44,210 nucleotides of DNA from Pseudomonas viridiflava (GCF_900580675.1 NZ_UTBG01000021.1:1-44210), one strand, 5' to 3'; counted from the first letter of the stretch, positions 27,460 to 36,141 are shown. A program made the numbers and translations. The notes: a model not told the origin generated them from the sequence alone.

Positions 27460-28452
27460 TTAAAGGGTGATGACGTTGCCGGGTTCGAACGCCGCGTCGC
27501 TGCTGCCGACGGAGTTGATCAGTGGCGCGCCGAATTCGGCCTGGCTGATCTCGAACACATCGCCCGGTTGGGTACGTATACCGGCGGCGAATGACAGCGT
27601 TGCGGTGCCGAAGAAATGAATGTGCACGTCTCCCGGCTTGAGGAATTGGTTGTATTTGAAGTGGTGGTACTCAAGGTTTTCGAGGCTGTGGCACATATTG
27701 GCCTCGCCGCTGAGGAATTCGTTCCGCCAGATTTCTTCACCGTTGCGCAGCACGCGGCTGGTGCCCGCCAAGTGCTGTGGGAGTTCGCCCACGCGCAACT
27801 CGGGGCCATAGCTGCAACTGCGCAGCTTGGAATGGGCCAGGTACAGGTAATTCTTGCGCTCCATCACGTGGTCGGAAAACTCGTTGCCCACTGCGAAGCC
27901 CAGGCGATACGGCTTGCGGTCGTGGCCGATCACGTACAGGCCGCCGATTTCCGGTTCTTCACCCGCATCCTCGGCAAACGGCGGCACCGGGAAGGCCTGG
28001 CCCGGTCGCACCACGATGCTGCCGTCGCCCTTGTAGAACCACTCCGGTTGCACGCCCGCCTGGCCGGCCGGGGGCTTGCCGCCCTCCACGCCCCATTTGA
28101 AGATGCGCATGGTGTCGGTCATGGCGCTTTCGTCGCCGGCCTGCTGGTGCATCTTGTCGCGCGCCGAGGCACTGCCCAGATGGGTCAGGCCGGTGCCGCT
28201 GATCAGCATGTGCGCCGGGTCCGGGTGGTCCAGCGGTGGCAGGATTTTCAAGTCGGCCAGCAGCGCCGCGTAGTCATGGCTGTCACCCAGGCCCAGGCTG
28301 TTGACCTGCTGCGCCAGACCCACACCCGCTTCGATGGCGGCCAGCGCCAGCTCACGCACGCTACCGGCGCCCTGCACTTCGCGCAGTGCCGGGCCGTCAA
28401 CCACGCCAACGCGGCGCTCACCGTTACGCAATTCAAACTGAACTAGACGCAT
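27460..28452 (-). CDS. araD1: FAH-family AraD1, 2-keto-3-deoxy-L-arabonate dehydratase
   Basis: The 330-residue fumarylacetoacetate-hydrolase-like protein opens MRLVQFELRNGERRVGVVDG. It has SGTGLTHLGSA, FKWGVEGGKPPAG, a metal-site acidic cluster EDAGEEPEIGG and GNEFSDHVMERKNYLYLAHSK. This is the AraD1 subgroup often annotated in Pseudomonas arabinose loci. In the non-phosphorylative pathway it would dehydrate 2-keto-3-deoxy-L-arabonate to 2,5-dioxopentanoate, the substrate of the next enzyme in the operon. Family membership is clear; the reaction is from knowledge of similar loci rather than from residues seen here. Confidence 0.88.
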   Translation of the reverse strand: MRLVQFELRNGERRVGVVDGPALREVQGAGSVRELALAAIEAGVGLAQQVNSLGLGDSHDYAALLADLKILPPLDHPDPAHMLISGTGLTHLGSASARDKMHQQAGDESAMTDTMRIFKWGVEGGKPPAGQAGVQPEWFYKGDGSIVVRPGQAFPVPPFAEDAGEEPEIGGLYVIGHDRKPYRLGFAVGNEFSDHVMERKNYLYLAHSKLRSCSYGPELRVGELPQHLAGTSRVLRNGEEIWRNEFLSGEANMCHSLENLEYHHFKYNQFLKPGDVHIHFFGTATLSFAAGIRTQPGDVFEISQAEFGAPLINSVGSSDAAFEPGNVITL

Positions 28453-28467
28453 AAAACTTCTCCTTAA

Positions 28468-29790
28468 TCAGGTACGTGTGGCGCCACGCGCGCTGGCGGC
28501 GAATTGGTCGGCGGGCAGCACGTGCTTGCGCTCCAGCACCCGGTAGACCACGCCGGTCAAGATCAACCCGAATACCATCACCGCAGACAAAAAGTACAAG
28601 CCCGAGGCCAGGTTGCCGGTGTATTCCTTGAGCGCGCCGATCACGAACGGGCCGATATAGCCGCCGAGGTTGCCCACCGAGTTGATCAGCGCAATGCCCG
28701 CCGCCGCACTGGCGCCGGCGAAGAAACGCCCCGGCAGGGTCCAGAACACCGCGGTGCAGGAAAACAGCGCAAACGCCGCCAGGCACAGCGCGGCCATTTG
28801 CAGTACCGGCAGGCTCAGCCAGGCGCTGAAGAACAAGCCGATCGCGCCGAGTACATACAGCACCGCCAGGTGGCCGTAGCGGTCGTTCAAACGATCGGAA
28901 CTGCGCGGGATAATCAGCAAGCCGATAATCCCGAAAATGTAGGGCACGGCGGAGATGAAACCGGTGGTCAGGTCACTGCCGCCGAACTGCTTGATCAGGG
29001 TCGGCAGCCACAGGCCCAAACCGTAGATGCTCAAGGTCACCGGCAGGTAGAACAGCGCCAGCAGCAACACGCGTTTGTCCTTGAGAGCATGCAACGGGTT
29101 GCCGTGGCGGGTCTGGCCGTAGGCTTGCAGGTCCTTGGCGAGTTCGCCGGTGAGCCAGGTTTTCTCGTCCTCGCTCATCCATTTGACCTGCTTGGGGCCA
29201 TCCGGCAGGTAGCGCAGCACCGGCCAGGTCAGCAGGATCGCCGGGGTGCCGATCACGATAAACAGCCATTGCCAGCCGTGCAGGCCGAGAATGCCGTCCA
29301 TGCCCAGCAAGCCGCCGGACACCGGGCCGGTAATCATCATGGCGATGGGTTGGGACAGGATAAACAGCCCGAGAATCTTGCCGCGATGGCGCACCGGGAA
29401 CCACTGGGTGATGTAGTAGAGCACGCCCGGAAAGAACCCCGCCTCCGCCGCGCCGAGCAGAAAGCGCATCACATAGAAGCTGTGCGGCCCCTGTACGAAC
29501 GCCATGCCGATGGTGATCGCGCCCCAGGTCAGCATGATCCGCGCAAACCAGCGCCGCGCACCGAAGCGGTCGAGCATCAGGTTGCTGGGGATCTCGAACA
29601 GGAAGTAGCCAATGAAGAACAACCCCGCGCCCAAGCCATACGCGGCATCACCAATGCCGACGTCGGCGCCCATGTGCAACTTGGCAAAGCCCACGGCGGA
29701 GCGGTCCACGTAGGCGATCAGGTACAGCAGGATCAGGAAGGGAATCAGTTTCAGCGTGATGCGCCGAATTAGCCGCAGCTCCTGGCTCAT
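28468..29790 (-). CDS. MFS transporter, anion:cation symporter (ACS/tartrate-galactonate) type
   Basis: The 440-residue protein has about 12 hydrophobic segments. It shows the ACS-family marks RITLKLIPFLILLYLIAYVDR at the first helix, GLGAGLFFIGYFLFEIPSN at the second, and FLLGAAEAGFFPGVLYY. The ATG at 29790 is preferred; an upstream frame to 29835 lies in the leader of the divergent promoter region. Relatives carry sugar acids such as galactonate, tartrate or glucarate, so it may import aldonates, giving the locus a second entry point downstream of arabinose. It is the first gene of the minus-strand operon, directly after the promoter at 29880-29908. Confidence 0.9.
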   Translation of the reverse strand: MSQELRLIRRITLKLIPFLILLYLIAYVDRSAVGFAKLHMGADVGIGDAAYGLGAGLFFIGYFLFEIPSNLMLDRFGARRWFARIMLTWGAITIGMAFVQGPHSFYVMRFLLGAAEAGFFPGVLYYITQWFPVRHRGKILGLFILSQPIAMMITGPVSGGLLGMDGILGLHGWQWLFIVIGTPAILLTWPVLRYLPDGPKQVKWMSEDEKTWLTGELAKDLQAYGQTRHGNPLHALKDKRVLLLALFYLPVTLSIYGLGLWLPTLIKQFGGSDLTTGFISAVPYIFGIIGLLIIPRSSDRLNDRYGHLAVLYVLGAIGLFFSAWLSLPVLQMAALCLAAFALFSCTAVFWTLPGRFFAGASAAAGIALINSVGNLGGYIGPFVIGALKEYTGNLASGLYFLSAVMVFGLILTGVVYRVLERKHVLPADQFAASARGATRT

Positions 29791-29879
29791 GGGGGGTCGA
29801 TCTCCGATTGTTGTTCTTATAGAAGCTCGGGGCACACCTCTCGCGAAATTCCGCCAGGGTCATGCCTCAGTTGAGACCG

Positions 29880-29908
29880 ACTATATAGTAGGACTATTTG
29901 CAAAACAA
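29880..29908 (-). promoter_or_regulatory. Sigma-70 promoter of the minus-strand arabinose operon
   Basis: The minus strand reads TTGTTT (29908-29903), 17 bases, then TATAGT (29885-29880). The predicted start is near 29873, about 83 bases before the MFS start codon. Operator 1 lies within the spacer and touches the -10 box. Confidence 0.7.
29885..29897. promoter_or_regulatory. Operator 1 of the arabinose locus
   Basis: ATAGT-AGG-ACTAT is a perfect inverted repeat with a 3-base spacer, positioned inside the minus-strand promoter. Odd-length palindromes of this size are typical for FadR-type GntR proteins, and one is encoded at 31770-32492. Confidence 0.65.
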
Positions 29909-29927
29909 CTCTTCCAAAGCATCGATT

Positions 29928-29956
29928 TTGCGCTTATGTTTAAGCACGCATAGAAC
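29928..29956 (+). promoter_or_regulatory. Possible sigma-70 promoter of the arabonate dehydratase gene
   Basis: TTGCGC (29928-29933) and TAGAAC (29951-29956) are 17 bases apart, matching consensus at 4 of 6 bases in each box. The start would be near 29963, within operator 2. Confidence 0.45.
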
Positions 29957-29958
29957 AT

Positions 29959-29971
29959 ATAGTCATACAAT
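29959..29971. promoter_or_regulatory. Operator 2 of the arabinose locus
   Basis: ATAGT-CAT-ACAAT repeats operator 1 with one changed base in the right half-site. Its centre is 74 bp from that of operator 1, about seven helical turns. It overlaps the predicted start of the plus-strand transcript, 14 bases before the dehydratase ATG. Confidence 0.55.
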
Positions 29972-29984
29972 AAGAGAATCGATC

Positions 29985-31721
29985 ATGCCTGATAAAAAGC
30001 CCGCCCTACGCTCCGCCCAGTGGTTCGGCACTGCCGACAAAAACGGCTTCATGTACCGCAGCTGGATGAAGAACCAGGGCATTGCCGACCATCAGTTTCA
30101 TGGCAAGCCGATCATCGGTATCTGCAACACCTGGTCGGAGCTGACCCCGTGCAACGCGCATTTCCGCCAGATCGCCGAGCACGTCAAACGCGGCGTGATT
30201 GAAGCCGGTGGCTTCCCCGTGGAATTCCCGGTGTTCTCCAACGGCGAATCCAACCTGCGCCCCACCGCCATGCTCACGCGCAACCTGGCGAGCATGGACG
30301 TGGAAGAGGCCATTCGCGGCAACCCGATTGACGGCGTGGTGCTGTTGACCGGTTGCGACAAGACCACCCCGGCGCTGCTGATGGGTGCGGCGAGCTGCGA
30401 CGTGCCGGCCATCGTCGTCACCGGCGGGCCGATGCTCAACGGCAAGCACAAGGGCCAGGACATCGGCTCGGGCACCGTGGTGTGGCAGCTCAGCGAGCAG
30501 GTCAAGGCCGGCACTATTACCCTGGATGATTTCCTCGCGGCCGAGGGCGGCATGTCGCGTTCGGCCGGTACCTGCAACACCATGGGCACCGCGTCGACCA
30601 TGGCCTGCATGGCCGAAGCCCTGGGCACCTCGCTGCCGCACAACGCGGCGATTCCGGCGGTGGATGCGCGGCGGTATGTGCTGGCACATATGTCCGGCAT
30701 GCGCGCGGTGGAGATGGTGCGCGAAGATTTGAAGCTGTCGAAAATCCTCACGAAAGAGGCGTTTGAAAACGCGATCCGCGTGAACGCCGCCATCGGCGGT
30801 TCGACCAACGCGGTGATCCACCTCAAGGCCATCGCCGGGCGTATCGGCGTCGAGCTTGACCTCGACGACTGGACCCGCATGGGCCGGGGCATGCCGACCA
30901 TCGTCGACCTGCAGCCGTCGGGGCGTTTCCTGATGGAGGAGTTCTACTACGCCGGCGGCCTGCCTGCAGTGCTGCGCCGCCTCGGTGAAGCCAACCTGAT
31001 CCCACACCCGAATGCGCTGACCGTGAACGGCAAGTCCCTGGGTGAAAACACCAAGGACTCGCCGATCTACGGCCAGGACGAAGTGATCCGCACCCTCGAC
31101 AACCCGATCCGCGCCGACGGCGGCATTTGCGTGCTGCGCGGCAACCTGGCCCCCCTCGGTGCGGTGCTCAAGCCGTCAGCCGCCAGCCCGGAGCTGATGC
31201 AGCACCGTGGCCGCGCCGTGGTGTTCGAGGACTTCGACATGTACAAGGCGCGCATCAACGATCCGGAGCTGGACGTGGATGCCAACTCGATTCTGGTCAT
31301 GAAAAACTGCGGGCCCAAGGGTTATCCGGGCATGGCCGAAGTCGGCAATATGGGCTTGCCCGCCAAGCTGCTGGCCCAGGGCGTGACCGACATGGTGCGG
31401 ATTTCCGATGCACGCATGAGCGGCACCGCCTACGGCACCGTGGTGCTGCACGTGGCGCCGGAAGCCGCTGCCGGTGGGCCGCTGGCCACGGTGAAGGAAG
31501 GTGACTGGATCGAACTCGACTGCGCCAACGGCCGCCTGCACCTGGACATCCCCGACGCAGAGCTGGCGGCACGCATGGCCGACCTTGCGCCACCGCAGAA
31601 GCTGATCGTCGGCGGCTATCGCCAGCTGTACATCGACCACGTGCTGCAGGCTGACCAGGGTTGCGACTTTGACTTCCTGGTCGGGTGCCGAGGGGCGGAA
31701 GTGCCACGGCATTCCCACTAA
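29985..31721 (+). CDS. L-arabonate (aldonate) dehydratase, IlvD/Edd family
   Basis: The 578-residue protein belongs to the [2Fe-2S] sugar-acid dehydratase branch of IlvD/Edd. Cluster cysteines are C56 (ELTPCN), C124 (TGCDKTTPA, with K126 as Mg site) and C197 (SAGTCNTMG), at near the spacing of L-arabinonate dehydratase. The probable catalytic serine is in DARMSGTAYG near residue 478. It converts L-arabinonate to 2-keto-3-deoxy-L-arabonate. The ATG at 29985 (MPDKK) is chosen because the open frame upstream to 29898 overlaps both operators and the promoter. It is divergent from the other pathway genes and precedes the GntR regulator by 48 bases. Confidence 0.92.
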   Translation: MPDKKPALRSAQWFGTADKNGFMYRSWMKNQGIADHQFHGKPIIGICNTWSELTPCNAHFRQIAEHVKRGVIEAGGFPVEFPVFSNGESNLRPTAMLTRNLASMDVEEAIRGNPIDGVVLLTGCDKTTPALLMGAASCDVPAIVVTGGPMLNGKHKGQDIGSGTVVWQLSEQVKAGTITLDDFLAAEGGMSRSAGTCNTMGTASTMACMAEALGTSLPHNAAIPAVDARRYVLAHMSGMRAVEMVREDLKLSKILTKEAFENAIRVNAAIGGSTNAVIHLKAIAGRIGVELDLDDWTRMGRGMPTIVDLQPSGRFLMEEFYYAGGLPAVLRRLGEANLIPHPNALTVNGKSLGENTKDSPIYGQDEVIRTLDNPIRADGGICVLRGNLAPLGAVLKPSAASPELMQHRGRAVVFEDFDMYKARINDPELDVDANSILVMKNCGPKGYPGMAEVGNMGLPAKLLAQGVTDMVRISDARMSGTAYGTVVLHVAPEAAAGGPLATVKEGDWIELDCANGRLHLDIPDAELAARMADLAPPQKLIVGGYRQLYIDHVLQADQGCDFDFLVGCRGAEVPRHSH

Positions 31722-31769
31722 TTGGGATGCTATGATGCCGCGTCTTTAAGCCAGAGCCTCCAGCCCGTT

Positions 31770-32492
31770 ATGGATCACCAGCCGCCCAAGCCGCGCAAGA
31801 GCATGCATGCCCAGATCGTTCAGGACTTGGGCATGCACATCGTTTCCGGCCGCTTCAAGCCCGAAGAGCGGCTGCCCATGGAGGCCACGCTCTGCGAGGA
31901 ATACAAGGTCAGCCGTTCGGTGTTGCGCGAGGCGACCCGGGTGCTCAGCGCCAAGGGCCTGGTGTATTCCAAGCCACGGGTCGGCGCGGTAGTGCGGCCG
32001 CGCTTGAAGTGGCACTTGCTCGACCCGGACGTGCTGTCCTGGTTGATGCAGTCCACGCCCCACAGCGAGTTTTTCAACACCCTGGCCGGCGTGCGGCGGA
32101 TTCTCGAACCGGAAATCGCCGCCATGGCCGCGACCACCGCCACCGATGAAGACATTGCCACCATCGAAGAAGCCTACCGCGGCATGGAAACCGCGCAGAC
32201 CCACGAGCAACTGTTGCAGGCCGACCTGGATTTCCACCGGGCCATCGCCGACGCCACGCGTAACGACCTGCTGGCCTATATGTGCAACATGCTGTCGCTG
32301 CCGTTGCGCGAGTCGATCAACATCACCAACCGCCGCCCGGACATCCAGGGCCTGAGCCTGCCCCGGCACAAGGCGATCCTCACCGCGATCCAGAACCGCG
32401 ACGCCCTCGGCGCGCGGCATGCATCACTGGTGCAGTTGGATGACACGAGGGTGGCGCTGGATACGGTGATGAATGTGCTGACGCCGCTTTAA
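31770..32492 (+). CDS. GntR-family transcriptional regulator, FadR (FCD) subfamily
   Basis: The 240-residue protein has an N-terminal winged helix (RLPMEATLCEEYKVSRSVLREA, about 35-56) and a C-terminal FCD domain with DLDFHRAIADAT and a later RHKAI, residues that usually bind a metal and carboxylate ligand. The ATG at 31770 gives the usual FadR-family length; the open frame beginning at TTG 31722 has no support. It is the second gene of the plus-strand arabinose arm. It is the natural candidate to bind the two ATAGT-N3-ACWAT operators, with a pathway intermediate as inducer (inference). Confidence 0.92.
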   Translation: MDHQPPKPRKSMHAQIVQDLGMHIVSGRFKPEERLPMEATLCEEYKVSRSVLREATRVLSAKGLVYSKPRVGAVVRPRLKWHLLDPDVLSWLMQSTPHSEFFNTLAGVRRILEPEIAAMAATTATDEDIATIEEAYRGMETAQTHEQLLQADLDFHRAIADATRNDLLAYMCNMLSLPLRESINITNRRPDIQGLSLPRHKAILTAIQNRDALGARHASLVQLDDTRVALDTVMNVLTPL

Positions 32493-32505
32493 AGCCAACT
32501 GAATG

Positions 32506-32537
32506 CAAATGTGGGAGGGAGCCCCCTCCCACATTTG
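32506..32537. terminator. Short REP hairpin between convergent gntR and TonB receptor genes
   Basis: CAAATGTGGGAGGG (32506-32519) and its exact complement (32524-32537) enclose a 4-base loop. The arm is the same as that of the REPIN at 34833-34928. It lies 13 bases after the gntR stop and 15 bases from the receptor stop, so it can serve both transcripts as a 3' hairpin, without a long T tract. Confidence 0.6.
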
Positions 32538-32552
32538 GTTCTGTGTACGCCG

Positions 32553-34679
32553 TTAGAGTGTGTAGGCGATGCCCACCTGCACCGTACGCGGTTCGCCCGG
32601 GTAGGCGTAGACGTTGCCGAACGCGCCCTCTTCATACTCGCGGTTGAACAGGTTCTTCACATCCAGGTTCAGCCGGACCTTTTCGTTGACCTTGTAGTAG
32701 CTGAGCAGGTCGACCACGGTGTAGGCATCCATCGAAAACGCCGTATTCGACGTCTGCCCGGCCCGCTCATCCACATACTTGCCGCCCGCGCCAAGGCCCA
32801 GGCCTTTCAGGGCGCCGTCCTGGAATTCGTAGACGTTGAGAAGACTGAAGCTGTTGCGCGGGATGTTCAGCAAACGGGTGCCCGAGCGGATCGTGTTGTC
32901 CTTGGTCACCTCGGCGTCCACATAGGCATAGCCGCCGATCACGCGCCATTCAGGGGTGATGTTACCGGCGACGTTGAGGTCAAAACCACGGCTGCGGACC
33001 TGGCCGGCGGCGACGCTGAAGACTGAGTCCAGAGGGTCGGTGGTCAGGACGTTTTTCTTCTCGATCTGGTAGACCGCCGCGTCGACGCTCAACTGACGGT
33101 CCAGGGCTTCCCACTTGATACCCATCTCGTAGGACTTGCCTTTCTCGGGCTCGAACCCGCCACCGAGGCGAGCGGCGCCGGTGTTGGGCTTGAACGAGCG
33201 CGCGGCGTCGGCGTAGACCGCGACGGTGTCGGTGAGGTCGTAGATTACGCCCACGCGTGGGGTGACGGCGTTGTCGCTGGCTTCCCAGCTTTTACCGCCC
33301 GGTACGTAGGTGTGGTAGTCGTGCTCGAAACGCTCAAACCGCGCGCCGGCGAGGACTTTCAAGCGCTCGGTCAGGGCCACCTGGTCCTGCACGAAGGCGG
33401 CGTAGGTCTTGAGGTTTTCCTTGTCGTGGGTCGGCGTGCGCGTCAGCAGCGGGCGCGGCTGGCCGTAGACCGGGTTGAAGATGTCGATCGCGTAGGCGCC
33501 CACTGCGCCGCTTGAGCGCTGGATGATCGACTTGTAGTCGTAGTCTTCGAACTCAACGCCGGTGAGCAAAGTGTGCTCGAACGCGCCGGTGGAAAAATGG
33601 CCGGTCAGGTTGAGCTGTGTGTCTTTGTCGGTCCATTCCAGCTTGCGGTAGTTGAAATTGCGGCCCAGGGTGCGCCCGTCGGCGGCCAGGCCGTTGGCCT
33701 CGATGCCATTGCCTTGCAGGGTGCCGTCGAGCCATTGGAAACCGCCGCCGAGGGTCCAGCTGTCATTGAGCAAGTGCTCGAAACGCAACTGGGCCATGCT
33801 GTTGTCGTTGTGCAATTTGCCGACGTCTTTTTCCCCCCAGAAGGTGTCGCGCGAAGGCGTGCCCTTTTGGTTGGCATAGCGCGTCAGGCCTCGGTCCAGC
33901 GGGTGGTTGTTGCGCATGAAGTCGCCTTCAAAGATCAGCTTGGTGTCGTCGCTGGCCTGCCAGGTGATCACCGGGGCCACGCCGTAGCGCTCGGTCTCGA
34001 CATGGTCGCGGAACGTGTCGCCGCCCTCGCCCACCACGTTCAGGCGATAAGCCAGGCGGCCTTGCTCGTCCAGCGGGCCGGACGCGTCGAGCGTGGCGCG
34101 CTGCATGCCCTGGTCATCCAGCTGGCTGCCGAGGGTCACCGTCGGTTCGGCCAGCGGTTGCTTGGAGACCACATTGAAGGTGCCACCGGGGTCGCCACGG
34201 CCATAGAGCATGGTCGCCGGCCCGCGCAGCACTTCCAGGCGCTCGATGGTGTTGGCGTCCGGCATGTTCGGGTAACCGCGGTTGATCGGGAAACCGTTGC
34301 GGTAGAACTCGCCGGTGGTAAAGCCGCGCACGGTGAAGGTGGTGAGCCCCTGCCCGCCGAAGTTATTCGCGCGCCCCACCCCGCCGGCGTAATCCAGTGC
34401 GTCCTGCAAGCGGGTGGCGCCGAGGTCCTCGACCACATCCTTGGACACCACGCTGATCGATTGCGGCGTTTCGTGAATCGACGTGTCGGTGCGCGTCGCA
34501 CTCGCGGAACGTGTGGCGTGGTAGCCCTTGACCGGCCCTTGAGCTGTCTCGTAGTCCGCCTCGCCTGTGACATTGGTGGCCTGCAGTTCAAGACTCGCCC
34601 TGTCGGTAGAGACAACCTCTGCCCAAGTGAAAGGGGAAAACGCCTGAAACACACAGAGGGAAATCAAGGTACGACGCAT
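32553..34679 (-). CDS. TonB-dependent siderophore receptor
   Basis: The 708-residue outer-membrane receptor has a signal peptide (MRRTLISLC start, cleavage after TWA near residue 20). The plug domain includes TSIHETPQSISVVSKDVVED, RGFTTGEFYRNGFP, IERLEVLRGPATMLYGRGDPGG and a 22-strand type barrel ending in the aromatic-rich GIAYTL. No N-terminal STN signalling domain is present, so it does not itself drive a FecIR-type relay. It imports a ferric siderophore, possibly a xenosiderophore, using TonB energy. The ATG at 34679 is chosen because upstream codons carry no signal sequence. A weak Fur-like site lies upstream. Confidence 0.93.
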   Translation of the reverse strand: MRRTLISLCVFQAFSPFTWAEVVSTDRASLELQATNVTGEADYETAQGPVKGYHATRSASATRTDTSIHETPQSISVVSKDVVEDLGATRLQDALDYAGGVGRANNFGGQGLTTFTVRGFTTGEFYRNGFPINRGYPNMPDANTIERLEVLRGPATMLYGRGDPGGTFNVVSKQPLAEPTVTLGSQLDDQGMQRATLDASGPLDEQGRLAYRLNVVGEGGDTFRDHVETERYGVAPVITWQASDDTKLIFEGDFMRNNHPLDRGLTRYANQKGTPSRDTFWGEKDVGKLHNDNSMAQLRFEHLLNDSWTLGGGFQWLDGTLQGNGIEANGLAADGRTLGRNFNYRKLEWTDKDTQLNLTGHFSTGAFEHTLLTGVEFEDYDYKSIIQRSSGAVGAYAIDIFNPVYGQPRPLLTRTPTHDKENLKTYAAFVQDQVALTERLKVLAGARFERFEHDYHTYVPGGKSWEASDNAVTPRVGVIYDLTDTVAVYADAARSFKPNTGAARLGGGFEPEKGKSYEMGIKWEALDRQLSVDAAVYQIEKKNVLTTDPLDSVFSVAAGQVRSRGFDLNVAGNITPEWRVIGGYAYVDAEVTKDNTIRSGTRLLNIPRNSFSLLNVYEFQDGALKGLGLGAGGKYVDERAGQTSNTAFSMDAYTVVDLLSYYKVNEKVRLNLDVKNLFNREYEEGAFGNVYAYPGEPRTVQVGIAYTL

Positions 34680-34762
34680 GGATGTTGAACCTAGTGAATG
34701 AGCCAGAAGGGGCGGCAAATCTGCCAAAAACGCGGAAATGGTATACCAAGTCATTCGCGTTT

Positions 34763-34781
34763 GACATATGTTCTCATTCAC
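34763..34781 (-). promoter_or_regulatory. Possible Fur box upstream of the TonB receptor
   Basis: The minus-strand 19-mer matches GATAATGATAATCATTATC at 11 of 19 positions, with the AATGA core intact. It lies about 85 bases upstream of the receptor start, near a TATACC that could be a -10 box. The match is modest. Confidence 0.3.
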
Positions 34782-34832
34782 TACTTTTCAGGTAACAGCT
34801 TTGTATCGATATGCAGGAAATTGGACGCGAGG

Positions 34833-34928
34833 CAAATGTGGGAGGGGGCTTGCCCCGATAGCGGTAGACCAGTCGATGTTGCTGTGACTGATACATCGAT
34901 ATCGGGGGCAAGCCCCCTCCCACATTTG
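34833..34928. repeat. REPIN-like inverted repeat, ATGTGGGAGGGGGC family
   Basis: Arms of 28 and 29 bases (34833-34860 and 34900-34928) beginning CAAATGTGGGAGGGGGCTTG pair with a single extra base, around a 39-base centre. The same arm occurs as a short hairpin at 32506-32537 and as a half at 44087-44110. It fills most of the 280-base gap between the receptor promoter and the xenA stop. Confidence 0.9.
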
Positions 34929-34959
34929 GATTTTTATACAACTTTAGAAATGGATCCGA

Positions 34960-36051
34960 TCAGCGATAGCGTTCCAACCAGTGCGCGTAAGGCGCCGGCA
35001 AGGTCCAGGAGGATTTCTCCACCCCCAGTTCCTTGGCGGCGAAGTACGCCCAGTGCGGGTCAGCCAGGTGTGCGCGGCCGACCGAGACCAGGTCCAGTTG
35101 CCCAGCCTGCAATGCGCCTTCGGCCAGTTGCGGCGTGCCGAAGCCCCAGGCAGAGGTCACCGGGATACCGGCTTCACGGCGCACACGTTCGGCAACCGGG
35201 CCCATGAAGGCCGGGCCCCACGGGATGTTGGTGTCGGGGATGGTGAAACCGACGCTCACGCTGAGCAGGTCCAGGCCACCGGCCTTGAAGTTGCGGGCCA
35301 GCTCGATGGATTCAGTGAGGGTCTGTTCGTCACGGCCATCGTATTCAATCACGCCGAAACGCGCGGTCAACGGCAGGTTTTCCGGCCAGACTTCACGCAC
35401 GGCAGCCAGGGTTTCCAGGAGGAAACGGCTGCGGTTGTCGAAGCTGCCGCCGTAGGCATCGGTGCGCTGGTTGGAATGCTCGGAGAAGAAGCTCTGCGCC
35501 AGGTAGCCGTGGGCGAAGTGCAGTTCGATCCATTCAAAACCGGCATCACGGGCACGGCGCGCGGCATCGACGAAGTTCTGTTTGACCCGGTTGATATCGT
35601 CCAGGGTCATCGCGCGAGGCACCTGCGGCAGGTTCTGCCCGAATGCGATGGCCGACGGCGCAATGGTTTCCCAGCTGCGCGGGTCGGAAGCGGCCATGTG
35701 GTCATCGCCTTCCCACGGGCGGTTGGCGCTGGCTTTGCGGCCGGCGTGGGCAATCTGGATGCCCGGCACCGAGCCTGCGGCCTTGATGGCCTTGACCATC
35801 GGCACGAACGCTTCGGCGTGGGCGTCGCTCCAGATACCGGCGCAGCCCGGGGTGATGCGGCCTTCGGGGGCGACGGCGGTGGCTTCGACCACCACCAGGC
35901 CGGCGCCGCCACGGGCCATGCTGGCCAAGTGCACGTGGTGCCAGTCGTTGACGACGCCGTCATCGGCGCGGTACTGGCACATAGGCGGGATTGCGATGCG
36001 ATTGCGCAAGGTAACGTCTTTGAGCTTGAGGGGTTCGAACAAAGCTGACAT
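34960..36051 (-). CDS. xenA: Xenobiotic reductase A, Old Yellow Enzyme family
   Basis: The 363-residue FMN enzyme matches P. putida XenA closely. It has C25 (PPMCQY), which tunes the flavin; H178 and H181, which bind the carbonyl; and Y183, the proton donor, all at the numbering known for XenA. It reduces activated C=C bonds such as those of enones and quinone-like compounds, and nitro or nitrate ester compounds, using NADPH. Only the shorter start at 36051 gives the conserved MSALFEPLKL; the open frame running to 36582 is artefactual. It is divergent from an ArsR-type regulator with a perfect operator between the two. Confidence 0.96.
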   Translation of the reverse strand: MSALFEPLKLKDVTLRNRIAIPPMCQYRADDGVVNDWHHVHLASMARGGAGLVVVEATAVAPEGRITPGCAGIWSDAHAEAFVPMVKAIKAAGSVPGIQIAHAGRKASANRPWEGDDHMAASDPRSWETIAPSAIAFGQNLPQVPRAMTLDDINRVKQNFVDAARRARDAGFEWIELHFAHGYLAQSFFSEHSNQRTDAYGGSFDNRSRFLLETLAAVREVWPENLPLTARFGVIEYDGRDEQTLTESIELARNFKAGGLDLLSVSVGFTIPDTNIPWGPAFMGPVAERVRREAGIPVTSAWGFGTPQLAEGALQAGQLDLVSVGRAHLADPHWAYFAAKELGVEKSSWTLPAPYAHWLERYR

Positions 36052-36081
36052 TGATAACTCCAGGAGCCGGTGAGTGATTCG

Positions 36082-36105
36082 ATAGTTCGATGGTAATCGA
36101 ACTAT
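36082..36105. promoter_or_regulatory. Perfect inverted-repeat operator between xenA and arsR-type gene
   Basis: ATAGTTCGAT (36082-36091) and ATCGAACTAT (36096-36105) form a perfect 10-base inverted repeat around GGTA. It lies 31 bases from the xenA start and 37 from the regulator start, so one dimer could silence both. Size fits a winged-helix ArsR dimer. Confidence 0.8.
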
Positions 36106-36141
36106 GGTATTCAACGATACCCCCCTGTTATCATTCGCTCC

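Noticed and set aside
25328..27463. 711-codon open frame on the plus strand
   Set aside because: It lies opposite the lactonase and semialdehyde dehydrogenase genes. It is a product of high-GC third positions and has no family motifs or ribosome-binding site.
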